From JBOHBN01 sp050698355 (GTDB lineage Bacteria; Actinomycetota; Actinomycetes; Streptosporangiales; WHST01), in assembly GCA_050698355.1 (NCBI GenBank), contig JBOHBN010000006.1, positions 1 through 64,000 of the forward strand: a stretch of 64,000 nucleotides of DNA. Reading direction: 5' to 3'. Each line of letters opens with the position of its first letter. The first letter of the stretch is position 1. The notes under the pieces are model-generated. The model had not been told where the DNA came from. It did not search any database and saw only the letters and a list, made by a program, of their open reading frames with translations. Below are positions 23,671 through 33,000 of the stretch, piece by piece. Both the position numbers and the translations under genes were made by a program.

Positions 23671-25119
23671 CTAGTCGTTGACGTCGTACGAGTCGAGGAA
23701 GGCATCGACGGCCGCGACGGGCTCCTCGAAGCCATAGTTACGGTACGCGTATCCCTTGGCGACGAAGGGCGCTCCCGCGTAGAACATCTCGTACTGGTGG
23801 TGGCGGCCACCGAACTCGCTGCTCACCGCATCCCACACCAGCTTGAACAGCTTCACACGCTCCTCCGCCGGCACTCCCGGCGACTGGATGTACCGGTCGA
23901 TGTCGCTGCGAAGCGCCGGGTTGCGCATGTCCTCAACACTAGACGGCACCTGGAGTACGCCGCCACCCACGAGGTCACGGACGGTCGCCAGCACTCGCGG
24001 GTAGAGCTCCGCCTGCAGGCCCATAGCGCCGTACAGCGATCGTGGTCGTGGTAGCCACAGTCCCGCGTCGTCCGGCTCCGCCGCGTACTCGGCGGCGAGC
24101 ACGGCCGACTCGACGAGCGAGGCGATGCTGGCAAGCTCGCCGAGCTTCTCCTGTACGCCGGGAATGCGGTCGGCACCGTTGGTCCGCGCCACCTTCATGG
24201 CCAGGCCGGCGAGAAACTGCAGCTTGACGGCGAAGCGGATCTGCGCCTGCCAGTTGCCGAGGATGTGCGCGCCTGTACCGAAAAACTGCCGGCGTACGCC
24301 GTCGACGTCACGGCACACGAAGACGCGCTCCCACGGCACGAACACGTCGTCGAAGACGAGCAGGGCGTCGGTCTCGTCGTAACGGGTGCTGAGCGGGTAG
24401 TCGTAGCGGCTGGTGGCGGCGGTCGCGTACGGACGGCGGCAGTACAGCTTCAACCCCGGCGCCTGTACGGGAACCACGAAGCCGAGCGCGAAGTCGCGGT
24501 CCTCCGGTGTGAGCGGCTTGATGCACGACACGAAGATCTCGTCGGCAACGGCACCTCCGGTAGCCAGCATCTGCGCCCCGCGGACGACGATGCCGTCGTC
24601 GCGTTCATCGACCACGCCGACCTGGATGAAGTCGCCTTCCCAGGCGTGCGCCGTGGTCGCGCGCGACACCTGCGGCGGGATGATCGCGTACGACAGGAAC
24701 AGGCTCTCCCGCGCCGCGCGCTTGTGGTACGCGGTGACGTTGGCGCCGAGGTCTCGCTCGTCGCTACGGAACGCCTCCGGATGCGCGGCGAAGCCGGCAA
24801 GGAAGGACGCCACGTGGTCGAGGCTACGGCCGACCCATCCGTTGGTCCGCCGGGACCAGGTCTCGATCGCGTGGCGGCGGGCCGTGAGCTGTTCCCTGCT
24901 GCGTGGGATGGAGTAGACGAGGTTCGCGCGCTCGCCCGTCTCCGGCGAGTCGTAGACCATGCCGTTCGCCGGATCCGCGGCGAGGTCGTACAGGTCGGCC
25001 ACCGTGGCGGTTATCGGTGCAAACGCGGGATGCTTCACTACGTCCTCGACGCGTTCGCCGTCGACGTAGATCTCCCGGTCGTCCGACAGAGCCGCGAGGT
25101 AGTCCCCTCCTGTGCGCAT
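23671..25119 (-). CDS. 4-hydroxyphenylacetate 3-hydroxylase family oxygenase (HpaB-like)
   Basis: This 482-residue flavin-dependent oxygenase has the HpaB N-terminal and C-terminal domains. The start is MRTGGDYLAALSDDREIYVD, followed by the typical VEDVVKHPAF, then FALGFVVPVQAPGLKLYCR, VFVPWERVFVCRDVD and the acyl-CoA-dehydrogenase-like helical end RHHQYEMFYAG. It uses reduced flavin supplied by a separate reductase, here the HpaC-like protein in the same operon. The ATG at 25119 has GGGGAG six bases upstream. The substrate is probably a phenolic or other aromatic compound and need not be 4-hydroxyphenylacetate. Confidence 0.88.
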   Translation of the reverse strand: MRTGGDYLAALSDDREIYVDGERVEDVVKHPAFAPITATVADLYDLAADPANGMVYDSPETGERANLVYSIPRSREQLTARRHAIETWSRRTNGWVGRSLDHVASFLAGFAAHPEAFRSDERDLGANVTAYHKRAARESLFLSYAIIPPQVSRATTAHAWEGDFIQVGVVDERDDGIVVRGAQMLATGGAVADEIFVSCIKPLTPEDRDFALGFVVPVQAPGLKLYCRRPYATAATSRYDYPLSTRYDETDALLVFDDVFVPWERVFVCRDVDGVRRQFFGTGAHILGNWQAQIRFAVKLQFLAGLAMKVARTNGADRIPGVQEKLGELASIASLVESAVLAAEYAAEPDDAGLWLPRPRSLYGAMGLQAELYPRVLATVRDLVGGGVLQVPSSVEDMRNPALRSDIDRYIQSPGVPAEERVKLFKLVWDAVSSEFGGRHHQYEMFYAGAPFVAKGYAYRNYGFEEPVAAVDAFLDSYDVND

Positions 25120-25254
25120 CAGCTGCTCCCCAGGTCGACGTCATGGATCCGTGTCTACACTTGTCAGGCTCTCACGGGGCTATAGTGCTGCGAGGGCCCG
25201 ACGACTCAGCTGATCCGGCGAAATAACGACCAGGTGGCACGCGTTGACCACGGC

Positions 25255-25704
25255 ATGCCACTTCAGGGAGAGTACGCACCCAGCCCGTCGGCGTGGGCTC
25301 GCGAGCACGCCGAACAGTTCGAGAACTCAGGTGGGACCGAAGCAACGACCCTGCGCGGCATGGCGATCGTGCTGCTGACTTCGGTCGGGGTCAAGACCGG
25401 CAAGCTGCGCAAGACGCCGCTGATGCGGGTCGAGCACGAGGGCCGGTACGCGATCGTCGCCTCGCTCGGCGGTGCGCCGAAGAACCCGGTGTGGTACCAC
25501 AATGTGAAGGCCAATCCGCGCGTGGAACTCCAGGACGGGACGACAAAGCGGGACATGCTTGCCCGCGAGGTCACCGGCGAGGAGAAGGCGGTCTGGTGGG
25601 CCCGTGCCGTCGAGGCGTATCCCGACTATGCGGATTACCAGGAGAGGACGAGCCGGGAGATCCCGGTGTTCGTGCTCGAGCCGAAGGACGGGCGGGCGGT
25701 TTGA
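25255..25704 (+). CDS. F420-dependent nitroreductase-family protein (Ddn-like)
   Basis: This 149-residue deazaflavin-dependent oxidoreductase opens [20 protein letters not shown]. It has the core [20 protein letters not shown], then [20 protein letters not shown] and [14 protein letters not shown] near the C-terminus. These split-barrel proteins bind F420 and reduce nitro groups or quinones. I start at ATG 25255, the family's usual N-terminus; an in-frame GTG lies at 25234. The gene is divergent from HpaB and convergent with the TPP enzyme. The stop codon sits at the edge of a type II palindrome. Confidence 0.88.
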   Translation: MPLQGEYAPSPSAWAREHAEQFENSGGTEATTLRGMAIVLLTSVGVKTGKLRKTPLMRVEHEGRYAIVASLGGAPKNPVWYHNVKANPRVELQDGTTKRDMLAREVTGEEKAVWWARAVEAYPDYADYQERTSREIPVFVLEPKDGRAV

Positions 25705-25769
25705 TGATCCGTTTCTCGTGGCCGGAACGCGAAGGTTTCTGCGCGCTACGGCCACAGAAAACGGATCAT
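25704..25769. repeat. Palindromic intergenic element, type II, copy 1
   Basis: The left arm ATGATCCGTTTCTCGTGGCC starts at 25704 and the right arm GGCCACAGAAAACGGATCAT ends at 25769. Inner stems follow around GCGAAGGTTTCTGCGCGC. It fills the gap between the convergent Ddn-like and TPP-enzyme genes, overlapping the first stop codon. Its position and stability fit a bidirectional terminator. It is the most diverged of four type II copies. Confidence 0.8.
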
Positions 25770-25776
25770 GGTCAGG

Positions 25777-27414
25777 TCAATGGCCGAAGGCCTCTTGCAA
25801 CCACCAGGCGCCGTGCTCCGAGGTGACCTTCGCGTCGACGAGAAGCGGCTTGTCCCGCGTGCCCGCTACCCATGTACGGACGGCGTCGAGGTCCGGCCGG
25901 TGGCGCACCGTGGCGGCGTCGAAGCCGTAACCGCGGCCGATCGAGGCGAGGTCGGTGTCGGGGAACCGGACCGCCGACAGGTCGTACCCGTCGGGTGCGA
26001 AGTGGTGCACCTCGGCGCCGTAGGCCGCGTCGTTGTAGGCCACTACGACCATCGGCAGGCCGAGCCGGCTGACGGTCTCCAGCTCCGCCGCGGCCATCAG
26101 CAGGCCACCGTCGCCGAGGGCCGCTACCGGCAGCCGCTCGGGCTGTGCCAGGGCCGCGCCGATCGCGGTGGCCAGTCCCAGGCCCACGGACTGGAACGCT
26201 TGGCTGAAGCAGAACCCGTTCTCGTCCGGTACGGACAGGAACATGCTCGGGTAGCCCATGAAGTTCCCCGAGTCGACCGCGACCACCCGGTCGGCCGGCA
26301 GCAGGTCGTCGAGCCCGATGCTGAGCGTCCGCGGGTCGATGCGGTCAGCGGTGCTCGTGTCGTCGTACGCGGCGTCGCGCCAGCGGACCCCGTGCGCGAT
26401 GCGCTCCCGCAGGGCGTCACTGTGGTAGCCAGCCGCGGAGATGCCGTCGGACGCGAGAGCCTGGGACGCGGCGCGTGCGGTCTCGCGTACACCGCCGTTG
26501 ACCCCGACCTGGATGTCGCGATGCGCGCCGAGCGCGGTCGGGTCGACGTCGACCTGGGCGACGGTCGCTTCGGGGGCGATCAGGCGCCCGTGCCGCATCG
26601 TCCACATGTTCAACGCGCAGCCCCACCCGACGATCAGGTCGGCGTCACGGATGAGCTCGGCGGCCAGCGGGGATGCGAAGCCGCCGGAGACATCCAGTGA
26701 CCAGGGGCTGTCATGGAAGAGGCCTTTGGCGACCGCGCTGGTGGCGAGCAGGGCGCCGCAGGTCTCGGCCAGCTCGTACAGCGCCGCCTTGCTGTCCGGC
26801 CCTCGTGCGCCGCGGCCGGCGACGAAGACCGGCCGCTCAGCCCGACGCAGCGCGTGTACGAGTCCGGCGAGCCCCTCCTGGTCGGGCTCCGTGGGTGCGC
26901 GATCCGGCCGATCGGGTGGCTCGAGCGCCGGTGCCTGCTCGGACTGTACGGGCAGCGGCAGGTTGAGCACGACGGTACGGGGACCGTCGAGTGCGGTGTA
27001 GTAGGCGGCGGCCGCGGTCTGCACCGCATCGGCGGCTGTAGTGACCCGCATGGGTACGGCCCCTACGGCGGCGGCGAGCGCCTCCTGATCGACGTAGAAG
27101 TTCGACCTGCGGTCGGTCGCCTCCGGAGCCAGCACGACTACCGGGGTCCGGCTCTTCGCCGCCTCGGTGATTCCCGTCATCGCGTTGGTGAGCCCGCATC
27201 CCTGGTGGATCGAGACCGCGGCGACTCGCCCGCTCATCCGCGCGTAGGAGTCGGCCATCGTTGCCGCACCGTTCTCGTGCCGGGCAGCGACGAACCGTGC
27301 TCCACCTTGCACCAACGCATTGGTCACGTGGAAGTTGCCGGAGCCGACCAGACCGAAGACATGGTCGACGCCCAGCTGCGCGAGGCTCCGGCCGACGGCG
27401 GTCGCGACATCCAC
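25777..27414 (-). CDS. Thiamine diphosphate-dependent enzyme, acetolactate synthase-like
   Basis: This 545-residue ThDP enzyme has all three domains. The catalytic glutamate region reads ARHENGAATMADSYARMSGR. There is a central nucleotide-type domain, and the ThDP/Mg motif is LGDGGLLMAAAELET with VAYNDAAYGAEVHHF. It resembles acetolactate synthase or a keto-acid decarboxylase, but it lacks an adjacent regulatory subunit and is not in an ilv operon. It is the last gene of a leftward operon after a cyclase-family hydrolase, a class V PLP enzyme and an NhaC antiporter. That context suggests decarboxylation or ligation of a 2-keto acid made by the PLP enzyme. GTG start at 27414. Confidence 0.85.
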   Translation of the reverse strand: MDVATAVGRSLAQLGVDHVFGLVGSGNFHVTNALVQGGARFVAARHENGAATMADSYARMSGRVAAVSIHQGCGLTNAMTGITEAAKSRTPVVVLAPEATDRRSNFYVDQEALAAAVGAVPMRVTTAADAVQTAAAAYYTALDGPRTVVLNLPLPVQSEQAPALEPPDRPDRAPTEPDQEGLAGLVHALRRAERPVFVAGRGARGPDSKAALYELAETCGALLATSAVAKGLFHDSPWSLDVSGGFASPLAAELIRDADLIVGWGCALNMWTMRHGRLIAPEATVAQVDVDPTALGAHRDIQVGVNGGVRETARAASQALASDGISAAGYHSDALRERIAHGVRWRDAAYDDTSTADRIDPRTLSIGLDDLLPADRVVAVDSGNFMGYPSMFLSVPDENGFCFSQAFQSVGLGLATAIGAALAQPERLPVAALGDGGLLMAAAELETVSRLGLPMVVVAYNDAAYGAEVHHFAPDGYDLSAVRFPDTDLASIGRGYGFDAATVRHRPDLDAVRTWVAGTRDKPLLVDAKVTSEHGAWWLQEAFGH

Positions 27415-27419
27415 GGCAC

Positions 27420-28193
27420 TTACCTCTCGACCAGTGCGAGCACCCGCGCGGGACTACCGGAGCCGCCGGCGATGGGTAGCGGTCCAGCGACGATGACCGC
27501 GCCGGTGGGCGGCAGCTGCGCGAGGTTCTGCAGCTGGGTCAAGCCGTACTTGCCGGCACCGTGCATCAGCGAGTGGCACGGAAACATCGGCTCGAAGCCG
27601 CCGGCGGCTCCTGCGTCGGTGCCGACGGTCTCGACACCCAACCCGATGACGGGTGACTCCTCGGCGACCCAGCGCGCACATTCCGGTGACAGTCCGGGCG
27701 TGTGCGAGCCGTTCTCGTCGGCGTTCAGGCACTCTTCCTGCGAGCCTGAACGGGCGTCCCAGCCCGTGCGGTACAGCAGCCAGCCGTCCTCGGGCAGCGG
27801 TCCGTGTTGTTCCTGCCAGTCCCTGACGTGCTCGATCTCGAGTAGGAAGTCCGGGTTATCGGCGACATGGTCGGAGAAGTCCAGCACCGCCGCCGGCGCG
27901 AGGAAACTCGTCACGGGCACCGACCCGATGTCGGGTCGGCCCCGCCCGGACACCCAGTGGTTCGGCGCGTCGAAGTGCGTGCCGGTGTGTTCCCCCGTAC
28001 GGAAGTTGTTCCAGTACCACGCCGGCCCACGCTCGTCGTACCGGCTGATCTCCTCCAGCTCGAACCGCGCCGTCTGGCCGAACTCCGCCGGTAGCTGCAG
28101 GACGGGCGTGTCGGCGGTGAGCGGCGCGGTGAGGTCGACGACCTCCACCGAACCCGATGAGATGCTGATGACAAGGTCCTCCAGGACCGACAT
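27420..28193 (-). CDS. Cyclase-family hydrolase (kynurenine formamidase-like)
   Basis: This 257-residue metal-dependent hydrolase of the cyclase (PF04199) family has the metal-binding signature HTGTHFDAPNHW (about residue 69). Further ligands are likely in CHSLMHGAGKYGL. Members include kynurenine formamidase KynB and isatin hydrolase. The protein is longer than KynB (about 210 residues), so formamidase activity is not assured. It is translated five bases upstream of the ThDP enzyme in one operon. It could serve the tryptophan route implied by the dioxygenase at 42 kb, or an unrelated lactam or amide. Confidence 0.83.
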   Translation of the reverse strand: MSVLEDLVISISSGSVEVVDLTAPLTADTPVLQLPAEFGQTARFELEEISRYDERGPAWYWNNFRTGEHTGTHFDAPNHWVSGRGRPDIGSVPVTSFLAPAAVLDFSDHVADNPDFLLEIEHVRDWQEQHGPLPEDGWLLYRTGWDARSGSQEECLNADENGSHTPGLSPECARWVAEESPVIGLGVETVGTDAGAAGGFEPMFPCHSLMHGAGKYGLTQLQNLAQLPPTGAVIVAGPLPIAGGSGSPARVLALVER

Positions 28194-28223
28194 GGTCGCC
28201 TCCCGTCCTGCGCCGCTGCGGCG

Positions 28224-29396
28224 CTACCTAGAACTTCTTAGCAGCTTTGTCGTGACCTCGAGCAGTATGTCGACGTCGGCGTGCGTGTTGTGACCATGGC
28301 ACGCCGCGCGAATCCCACCGATACCCGCAACCCCGCGTACGGATACGTGGACTCCCGCGGAGTGAAGTTGATCGAGGAGCTCGGCCCGGGACTGCCGGCC
28401 ACCCGGAGGGCTGAACGTGACGATGGCCGAAGGCGAGCCCACGGGCGTCAGAACGTCCTCGACTCCTGACTCCGCCAGTCCCTCACGCATCCGGTCGGCC
28501 AGCGCCCGTGCCGTGGCCTCGACGTGTCCGATGCCCGTTGTCAGCGTCTCGTCGATCGAAGCGGCCAGCCCGACGGCGCCGAGCCAGTTCGGAGTGCCGC
28601 TGATCTCGAACGCGCTGCCGTCCGTTCGTAGCTGTGCCATGTCGAACGCGTCACGCCCGGGGTCGGCGAGATAGACGTTCCACCCGCTTCTCGGTGACTC
28701 GAGCGCGAAATACCCCTGGTAGGTCGGGCGCAGCTGTTCCCGCAATTCCTCGCTCATCCACAAGAAGCCGGCGCCGTACGGGTTGCGCAGCCACTTGTGC
28801 CCGCCGGCGACGTACGCGGCGATGCCGCTGTCGGCAGGGCGGCGCGCGATGACCCCAGCCTCCTGGATACCGTCCACGACCACGTGCGCTCCGACCCGGT
28901 GTGCGGCCTCCGCCACGGCGTCCAGATCCACCGGCATCCCGGACACCTCCTGCACGGCGCTGAGCGCGACCACGCGAGTCCGCGCATCGAGCCTGGCAGC
29001 GAGATCGTCGAGGTGCACCGTGCCCCGCCGCGACGGCACCGGGCGAAGCTCGACGCCGCGAGCCGGAGCGTGCCGCCACACGGTCGTCAGGCCGAGGAAT
29101 TCGCAGTCCGGGATCACGACGTTGTCCCCGGCTTCCAGTGCGAGCCCGCCTACGAGAATGCCGAGGCCGTGGGTGGTGCTGTCCACGAGAGTGACCGACT
29201 CGCATCCCACTTCCAGCAGTCGCGCGACGTGGGCGCGCGCGTCGTCGCACAGTGCGAGCCACTCAAGCGCCTGCGACGTCGCCGATCCGTCCCCGGCGTC
29301 ACCGAACCGGCTCGCGGCCGCCTGCACCGCCGACACGACGCCGGCGCTCGGCGGGCTCGCGCAGGCGTGGTCCAGGTAGTGCCAACTGGCTCCCAT
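28224..29396 (-). CDS. Class V aminotransferase-fold PLP enzyme
   Basis: This 390-residue fold-type I PLP enzyme has the SHxK-like lysine in YVAGGHKWLRNPYGAGFLWM and the aspartate binding the pyridine nitrogen in VVVDGIQEAGV. The N-terminal portion (HYLDHACASPPSAGVVSAVQ) and SATSQALEWL are typical of the class V group that includes cysteine desulfurases, isopenicillin-N epimerase-like and kynureninase-like enzymes. It lies between NhaC and the cyclase-family gene with gaps of 2 and 30 bp. Substrate is unknown; a role in amino acid catabolism is inferred. Confidence 0.82.
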   Translation of the reverse strand: MGASWHYLDHACASPPSAGVVSAVQAAASRFGDAGDGSATSQALEWLALCDDARAHVARLLEVGCESVTLVDSTTHGLGILVGGLALEAGDNVVIPDCEFLGLTTVWRHAPARGVELRPVPSRRGTVHLDDLAARLDARTRVVALSAVQEVSGMPVDLDAVAEAAHRVGAHVVVDGIQEAGVIARRPADSGIAAYVAGGHKWLRNPYGAGFLWMSEELREQLRPTYQGYFALESPRSGWNVYLADPGRDAFDMAQLRTDGSAFEISGTPNWLGAVGLAASIDETLTTGIGHVEATARALADRMREGLAESGVEDVLTPVGSPSAIVTFSPPGGRQSRAELLDQLHSAGVHVSVRGVAGIGGIRAACHGHNTHADVDILLEVTTKLLRSSR

Positions 29397-29398
29397 CG

Positions 29399-30862
29399 CT
29401 AGTCCGCGCTACCGCCTGCCGCGACGTCCTGCGCTTCGCTCTCCCTTTCGAGCACCTCGCGCTCTTCCTGGAAGGAACGTTCGTCCATGTGCTCGCGGCC
29501 CCAACCGGTCAGCGTCGCGAAGAAGAAGACGAACATCAGCGCCCAGCAGTACACGACGTACGGCACCAGGTGGACCGGGTCGAAGCCGGTCAGGTTCGCA
29601 TCGCGGACCGTCTTGCCGGCGAGCGAGAACGGGATCAGGACGGCCACGCTGTAGGGCACGAAACCGAGGATGGTCGTCGACGCCGCGTCGAGGATGTTCC
29701 CGCGCCGCCACGGCGCGATGCGAAAGGCGTGACCGAGCCGCCTGGCGTACGGCCCGAGCATCACCATCGTCGGAGTGCCGGCCGTGGTCAGGGCGTTGAC
29801 GCCGAGCGTCAGCGTATAGATCGTCACTTCCGCGCTGCGCGGGCTGTGGGCGAGGCGGCGGGACCTCTGGATCAGCCAGTCGATGAGGCCGCCGGCCTGG
29901 AATGTGCCGATCATGCCCATCAAGAAGATGGTGAACACCGCGACGCCGACGAAACCGAGGATGCCGTCGATGATCACTCCGCCGGCGGTGAAGCTGGAGC
30001 TGTCGACGGTGAGCAGGTCCGACCAGCTGAGCAGGCCCGTCACCAGGCCGAGAGCCATGCCGAAGGCGGTGCTGACGAGCAGGGATGCGACGAAGTGCCA
30101 CCGGCGGACCATGAGCACCATCAGCAGTGCTGGGGCGAGCAGCATGATGAGTCCCTGCGGGTCCGCGTCGACGGAGCCCCGTTCGGCACCGGCCGACCCG
30201 AAGATGCCGACGCCGACGTAGACGGCGAGCGTGACGACTCCGGCGACGGCGGCGTATTTCAACCGCGAGCGGACCACCTTCGGCACGGTGGTGCCCTGGG
30301 AGTAGGCGGACACGATGGTCGTGTCGGAGACGGGCGCGAGGTTGTCACCGACGAAGGCGCCGCCGATGATCGCGCCGACGAGGAGCAGCGGGTCGGCCCC
30401 GATTCCGAAACCGGCGGGGAACAGTATCGGGGTCACCGCGAGGATCGTCCCGATCGAGGTTCCGGTGGAGATCGAAAGCACGGACGAGGCGAGGAACGTG
30501 ACCAGCGGGATCCAGGCAGCGGAGAGGCCGATCGACGTCGCGGCCCAGACGAGCCCTTCGATCACGCCGCTTTGGTTCAGCATCTCGCCGAAAACTCCGG
30601 CGAGGAACCATGCGAGCAGGATGACCGCGAGCATCGGCGAGGCGATCCCCGCGATGAGGGCCTCGACGTACGCCTCCCGGCTCCGGGCGAGCAGAAGCCC
30701 GACGAGCAGGCCGAGCAGCACCATCGGCCAGAACGCTTTGGGCAGCGCGAGCCCGTTGAAGCCGAGTACGAGGATGCCGGCGAGCATCACCGCGAACGGG
30801 ATGAAGAGCGCGGGTATCCCGCCCCGGAGTCGCAGTGGGGGCGTGGGCGTGGAACTCGTCAT
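29399..30862 (-). CDS. NhaC-family Na+/H+ antiporter-like transporter
   Basis: This 487-residue membrane protein has about 11-12 helices and NhaC-family signatures: SSVLSISTGTSIGTILAVTP and GAFVGDNLAPVSDTTIVSAY (about residues 125-190), with the conserved charged residues of the transport core. Members exchange sodium for protons, and some carry organic anions or amino acids. It heads a leftward operon with PLP, cyclase-family and ThDP enzymes, and is divergent from the XRE-cupin regulator gene. This context favours uptake or export of the operon's substrate over general pH control. Confidence 0.87.
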   Translation of the reverse strand: MTSSTPTPPLRLRGGIPALFIPFAVMLAGILVLGFNGLALPKAFWPMVLLGLLVGLLLARSREAYVEALIAGIASPMLAVILLAWFLAGVFGEMLNQSGVIEGLVWAATSIGLSAAWIPLVTFLASSVLSISTGTSIGTILAVTPILFPAGFGIGADPLLLVGAIIGGAFVGDNLAPVSDTTIVSAYSQGTTVPKVVRSRLKYAAVAGVVTLAVYVGVGIFGSAGAERGSVDADPQGLIMLLAPALLMVLMVRRWHFVASLLVSTAFGMALGLVTGLLSWSDLLTVDSSSFTAGGVIIDGILGFVGVAVFTIFLMGMIGTFQAGGLIDWLIQRSRRLAHSPRSAEVTIYTLTLGVNALTTAGTPTMVMLGPYARRLGHAFRIAPWRRGNILDAASTTILGFVPYSVAVLIPFSLAGKTVRDANLTGFDPVHLVPYVVYCWALMFVFFFATLTGWGREHMDERSFQEEREVLERESEAQDVAAGGSAD

Positions 30863-30983
30863 GGTCGTTCAGCCCCCTAGACGAGGGATACCAGGAAGAG
30901 ATGGACTTCTTCACTCTGACTAAATAAGGTCGACCGTAGAGCGCCCATCGTGCCGTGTCAATGACTGCCGTCGGGAGGACGCG

Positions 30984-31556
30984 ATGGCCGAAGCGAAGAA
31001 CGCGGGGCAGGGCGACCATGTCGTGGAGATGCGCATCCGTGCGATCCGGACCGAGCGCGGAATCACGCTGACCGAGCTGGCGGACCGTACCGCTCTGTCC
31101 GCGGGCCTGCTCAGCCAGGTGGAACGGCGCCGGACCAACCCCAGCCTGGAAACGCTACGGCGCATCGCCCGCGTGCTCGAGGTGCCCATCTTCGATCTGT
31201 TCGACGCGGAGGCGAATCCGAACGCGGCGGTGGTGCGCCGTAGTCGGCGCATGCTGGTGCGTTCCCCGCATGGCGGCATCACCTACACGCGGGTGTCGCC
31301 TGGCACCGGTCGGCTCGAGGTGCTCGAAGGCACGCTGGAGCCGGGCGGTGCCTCCTCCGCCGACCCGTGGAGCCACCCCTCCGAGGAATGCGTCGTGGTG
31401 CTGGAGGGACTGCTCGTCGTTGAGATCGGTGACGACACCTACGAGCTCGCGGCCGGTGACAGCTGCTACTTCGACTCCCGCCGGCTGCACCGCTACCGCA
31501 ACCCGACCGACCGGCGGGTGTCCTTCCTCCTGACCGTGACGCCGCCCAGCTATTGA
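30984..31556 (+). CDS. XRE-family regulator with C-terminal cupin domain
   Basis: This 190-residue protein has an N-terminal HTH_XRE domain (about residues 15-72; RTERGITLTELADRTALSAG, LSQVERRRTNPSLETLRRIA) and a cupin sensor domain (about 105-185; HPSEECVVVLEGLLVVEIGD, YFDSRRLHRYRN). This architecture usually represses catabolic or transport genes in response to a small ligand. The ATG at 30984 follows GGGAGG. It is divergent from the nhaC operon with a 121-bp shared promoter region, so that operon is the natural target. It is followed by a second class V PLP enzyme on the same strand. Confidence 0.9.
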   Translation: MAEAKNAGQGDHVVEMRIRAIRTERGITLTELADRTALSAGLLSQVERRRTNPSLETLRRIARVLEVPIFDLFDAEANPNAAVVRRSRRMLVRSPHGGITYTRVSPGTGRLEVLEGTLEPGGASSADPWSHPSEECVVVLEGLLVVEIGDDTYELAAGDSCYFDSRRLHRYRNPTDRRVSFLLTVTPPSY

Positions 31557-31611
31557 TCGTCTCGCAGGGGCGTATCCTTTTAGGCATAGTGAAACCGGCG
31601 AGAGGCGTGCG

Positions 31612-32763
31612 ATGGCCGATGTGACACCTGCGGCACTCGATACGCCCCAGCGGTTCCGGGAGCGGTTTCCGTCGCTGGCGGACACGGTGCACCTGGCGAG
31701 CTGCAGCCAGGGCGCAGCCTCGACCGACCTCCTCGGCGCCTCGTTCGAGTTCCAGGCCACGATGCGCGAACACGGGGCGCCGTGGGATCTCTGGGTCGGT
31801 GAGGTCGAGCGCGCCAGGTCGTTGTTCGCCGCCCTCATCGGAGCCGAACCCACCGAGATCGCCGTCGTGCCGTCTGCCTCTGTCGGTGCCTACCAGGTCG
31901 CGTCGACCAGGAGCTGGACGACGCCGCGAGTAGTTACCACCGACATGGAGTTCCCGTCGGTCGCCCAGGTCTGGCACGCTCAGTGTCCCCGGGGCGCCGA
32001 CATCGTCCACGCTACAGACCACGACGGCATCGTCGCCGCAGAGGACTACGCGGCGGTGCTGGACGAACGGGCCTCCCTCGTATCGATACCGCTGGCCTCC
32101 TACCGCAATGGTGCGCGGCTTCCGGTCGCCGACGTCGCCACCATGGCGCACGACGTCGGGGCCCATGTGTTCGTCGACGCGTACCAGGCGGCTGGTGTGC
32201 TTCCGACGGATGTGCACCAGCTGGGCTGCGACTACCTCGTGTCGGGTTCGTTGAAGTACCTGCTCGGGCTGCCGGGCATCGCGTTCTTGTACGTGCGCGA
32301 CGGTGTGGCCGATCAGGTCGCCCCACAGCTCACCGGATGGTTCGGACGCGTGGACCCGTTCGCCTTCGATCCGTATGCCGTCGACTTTCCCGCCGCCGCG
32401 CGACGGTTCGAGACGGGGACGCCGTCGATCCCGTCCGCGTACGGCGCGGTCGCGGGCATGACGGCGCTGACCCGTGTCGACGCGAAGGCGGTCGACCTGT
32501 ACGTGCGCGAGCTGGGCGCCGAGCTGCACGCGAACCTGCACCGGGTCGGTGAGCGCATCTGGTCGCCGGCGGACCCCGAGCTGCGCGGAGCGCAGGTCGC
32601 CGTCGTGGACGACAACCCGACCGACCTCGCCGCATACCTCGCGCAGCGAAGGATCGTGACCAGCCCCCGCGGTCACGTCATACGGCTCTCGTTGCACTAC
32701 TACAACGACAGTTCAGACGTCGACGCCGTGTGCGCGGCCATCGCCGACTACCGGCGTGGCTAG
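31612..32763 (+). CDS. Class V aminotransferase-fold PLP enzyme (kynureninase/desulfurase-like)
   Basis: This 383-residue PLP enzyme has the Schiff-base lysine in YLVSGSLKYLLGLPGIAFLY and the cofactor aspartate in HVFVDAYQAAGVLP. Its opening (RFRERFPSLADTVHLASCSQ) and the early serine/alanine loop (VPSASVGAYQV) resemble class V enzymes of the kynureninase and cysteine-desulfurase neighbourhood. It starts at ATG 31612, 55 bp after the XRE-cupin gene, possibly in the same transcript. With tryptophan dioxygenase and anthranilate-type genes nearby, kynureninase activity is plausible, but no specific residue proves it. Confidence 0.8.
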   Translation: MADVTPAALDTPQRFRERFPSLADTVHLASCSQGAASTDLLGASFEFQATMREHGAPWDLWVGEVERARSLFAALIGAEPTEIAVVPSASVGAYQVASTRSWTTPRVVTTDMEFPSVAQVWHAQCPRGADIVHATDHDGIVAAEDYAAVLDERASLVSIPLASYRNGARLPVADVATMAHDVGAHVFVDAYQAAGVLPTDVHQLGCDYLVSGSLKYLLGLPGIAFLYVRDGVADQVAPQLTGWFGRVDPFAFDPYAVDFPAAARRFETGTPSIPSAYGAVAGMTALTRVDAKAVDLYVRELGAELHANLHRVGERIWSPADPELRGAQVAVVDDNPTDLAAYLAQRRIVTSPRGHVIRLSLHYYNDSSDVDAVCAAIADYRRG

Positions 32764-32830
32764 GGCGGGCACGGGCGCCAGCGGTCGTGCATCCGAAGTT
32801 CGGCACATATGTGCGGCACGCCGCATCGGG

Positions 32831-32964
32831 CGTACTTCCCACGATGAGTTCCTGCTCGGCCGAGGCCCCTACCAAGATCCGTTTCTTCCGGCCGCGACGC
32901 GCAGGTTTCTGCGCGTTGCGGCCACACCGAACGGATCTTGACCTGATCATTTTGGGCTGCGTGG
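32831..32964. repeat. Palindromic element, type II core with type III outer ends (mosaic)
   Basis: The core 32873-32940 is a type II palindrome (CAAGATCCGTTTC ... GAACGGATCTTG, inner stem ACGCGCAG/CTGCGCGT). Its left flank ACTTCCCACGATGAGTTCCT (32834-32853) and right flank TGATCATTTTGGGCTG (32944-32959) match, with one change each, the flanks of the type III element at 61.66-61.75 kb, whose core is different. It lies between two convergent genes. Confidence 0.8.
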
Positions 32965-33000
32965 CGGGAGGACTCGTGCGACAAGTTCTGGCGCATGTCG

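Noticed and set aside
29252..30880. 542-codon rightward frame opposite the NhaC gene
   Set aside because: Its product is Asp/Glu/Arg/His-rich without motifs; it is the complement of hydrophobic transmembrane codons.
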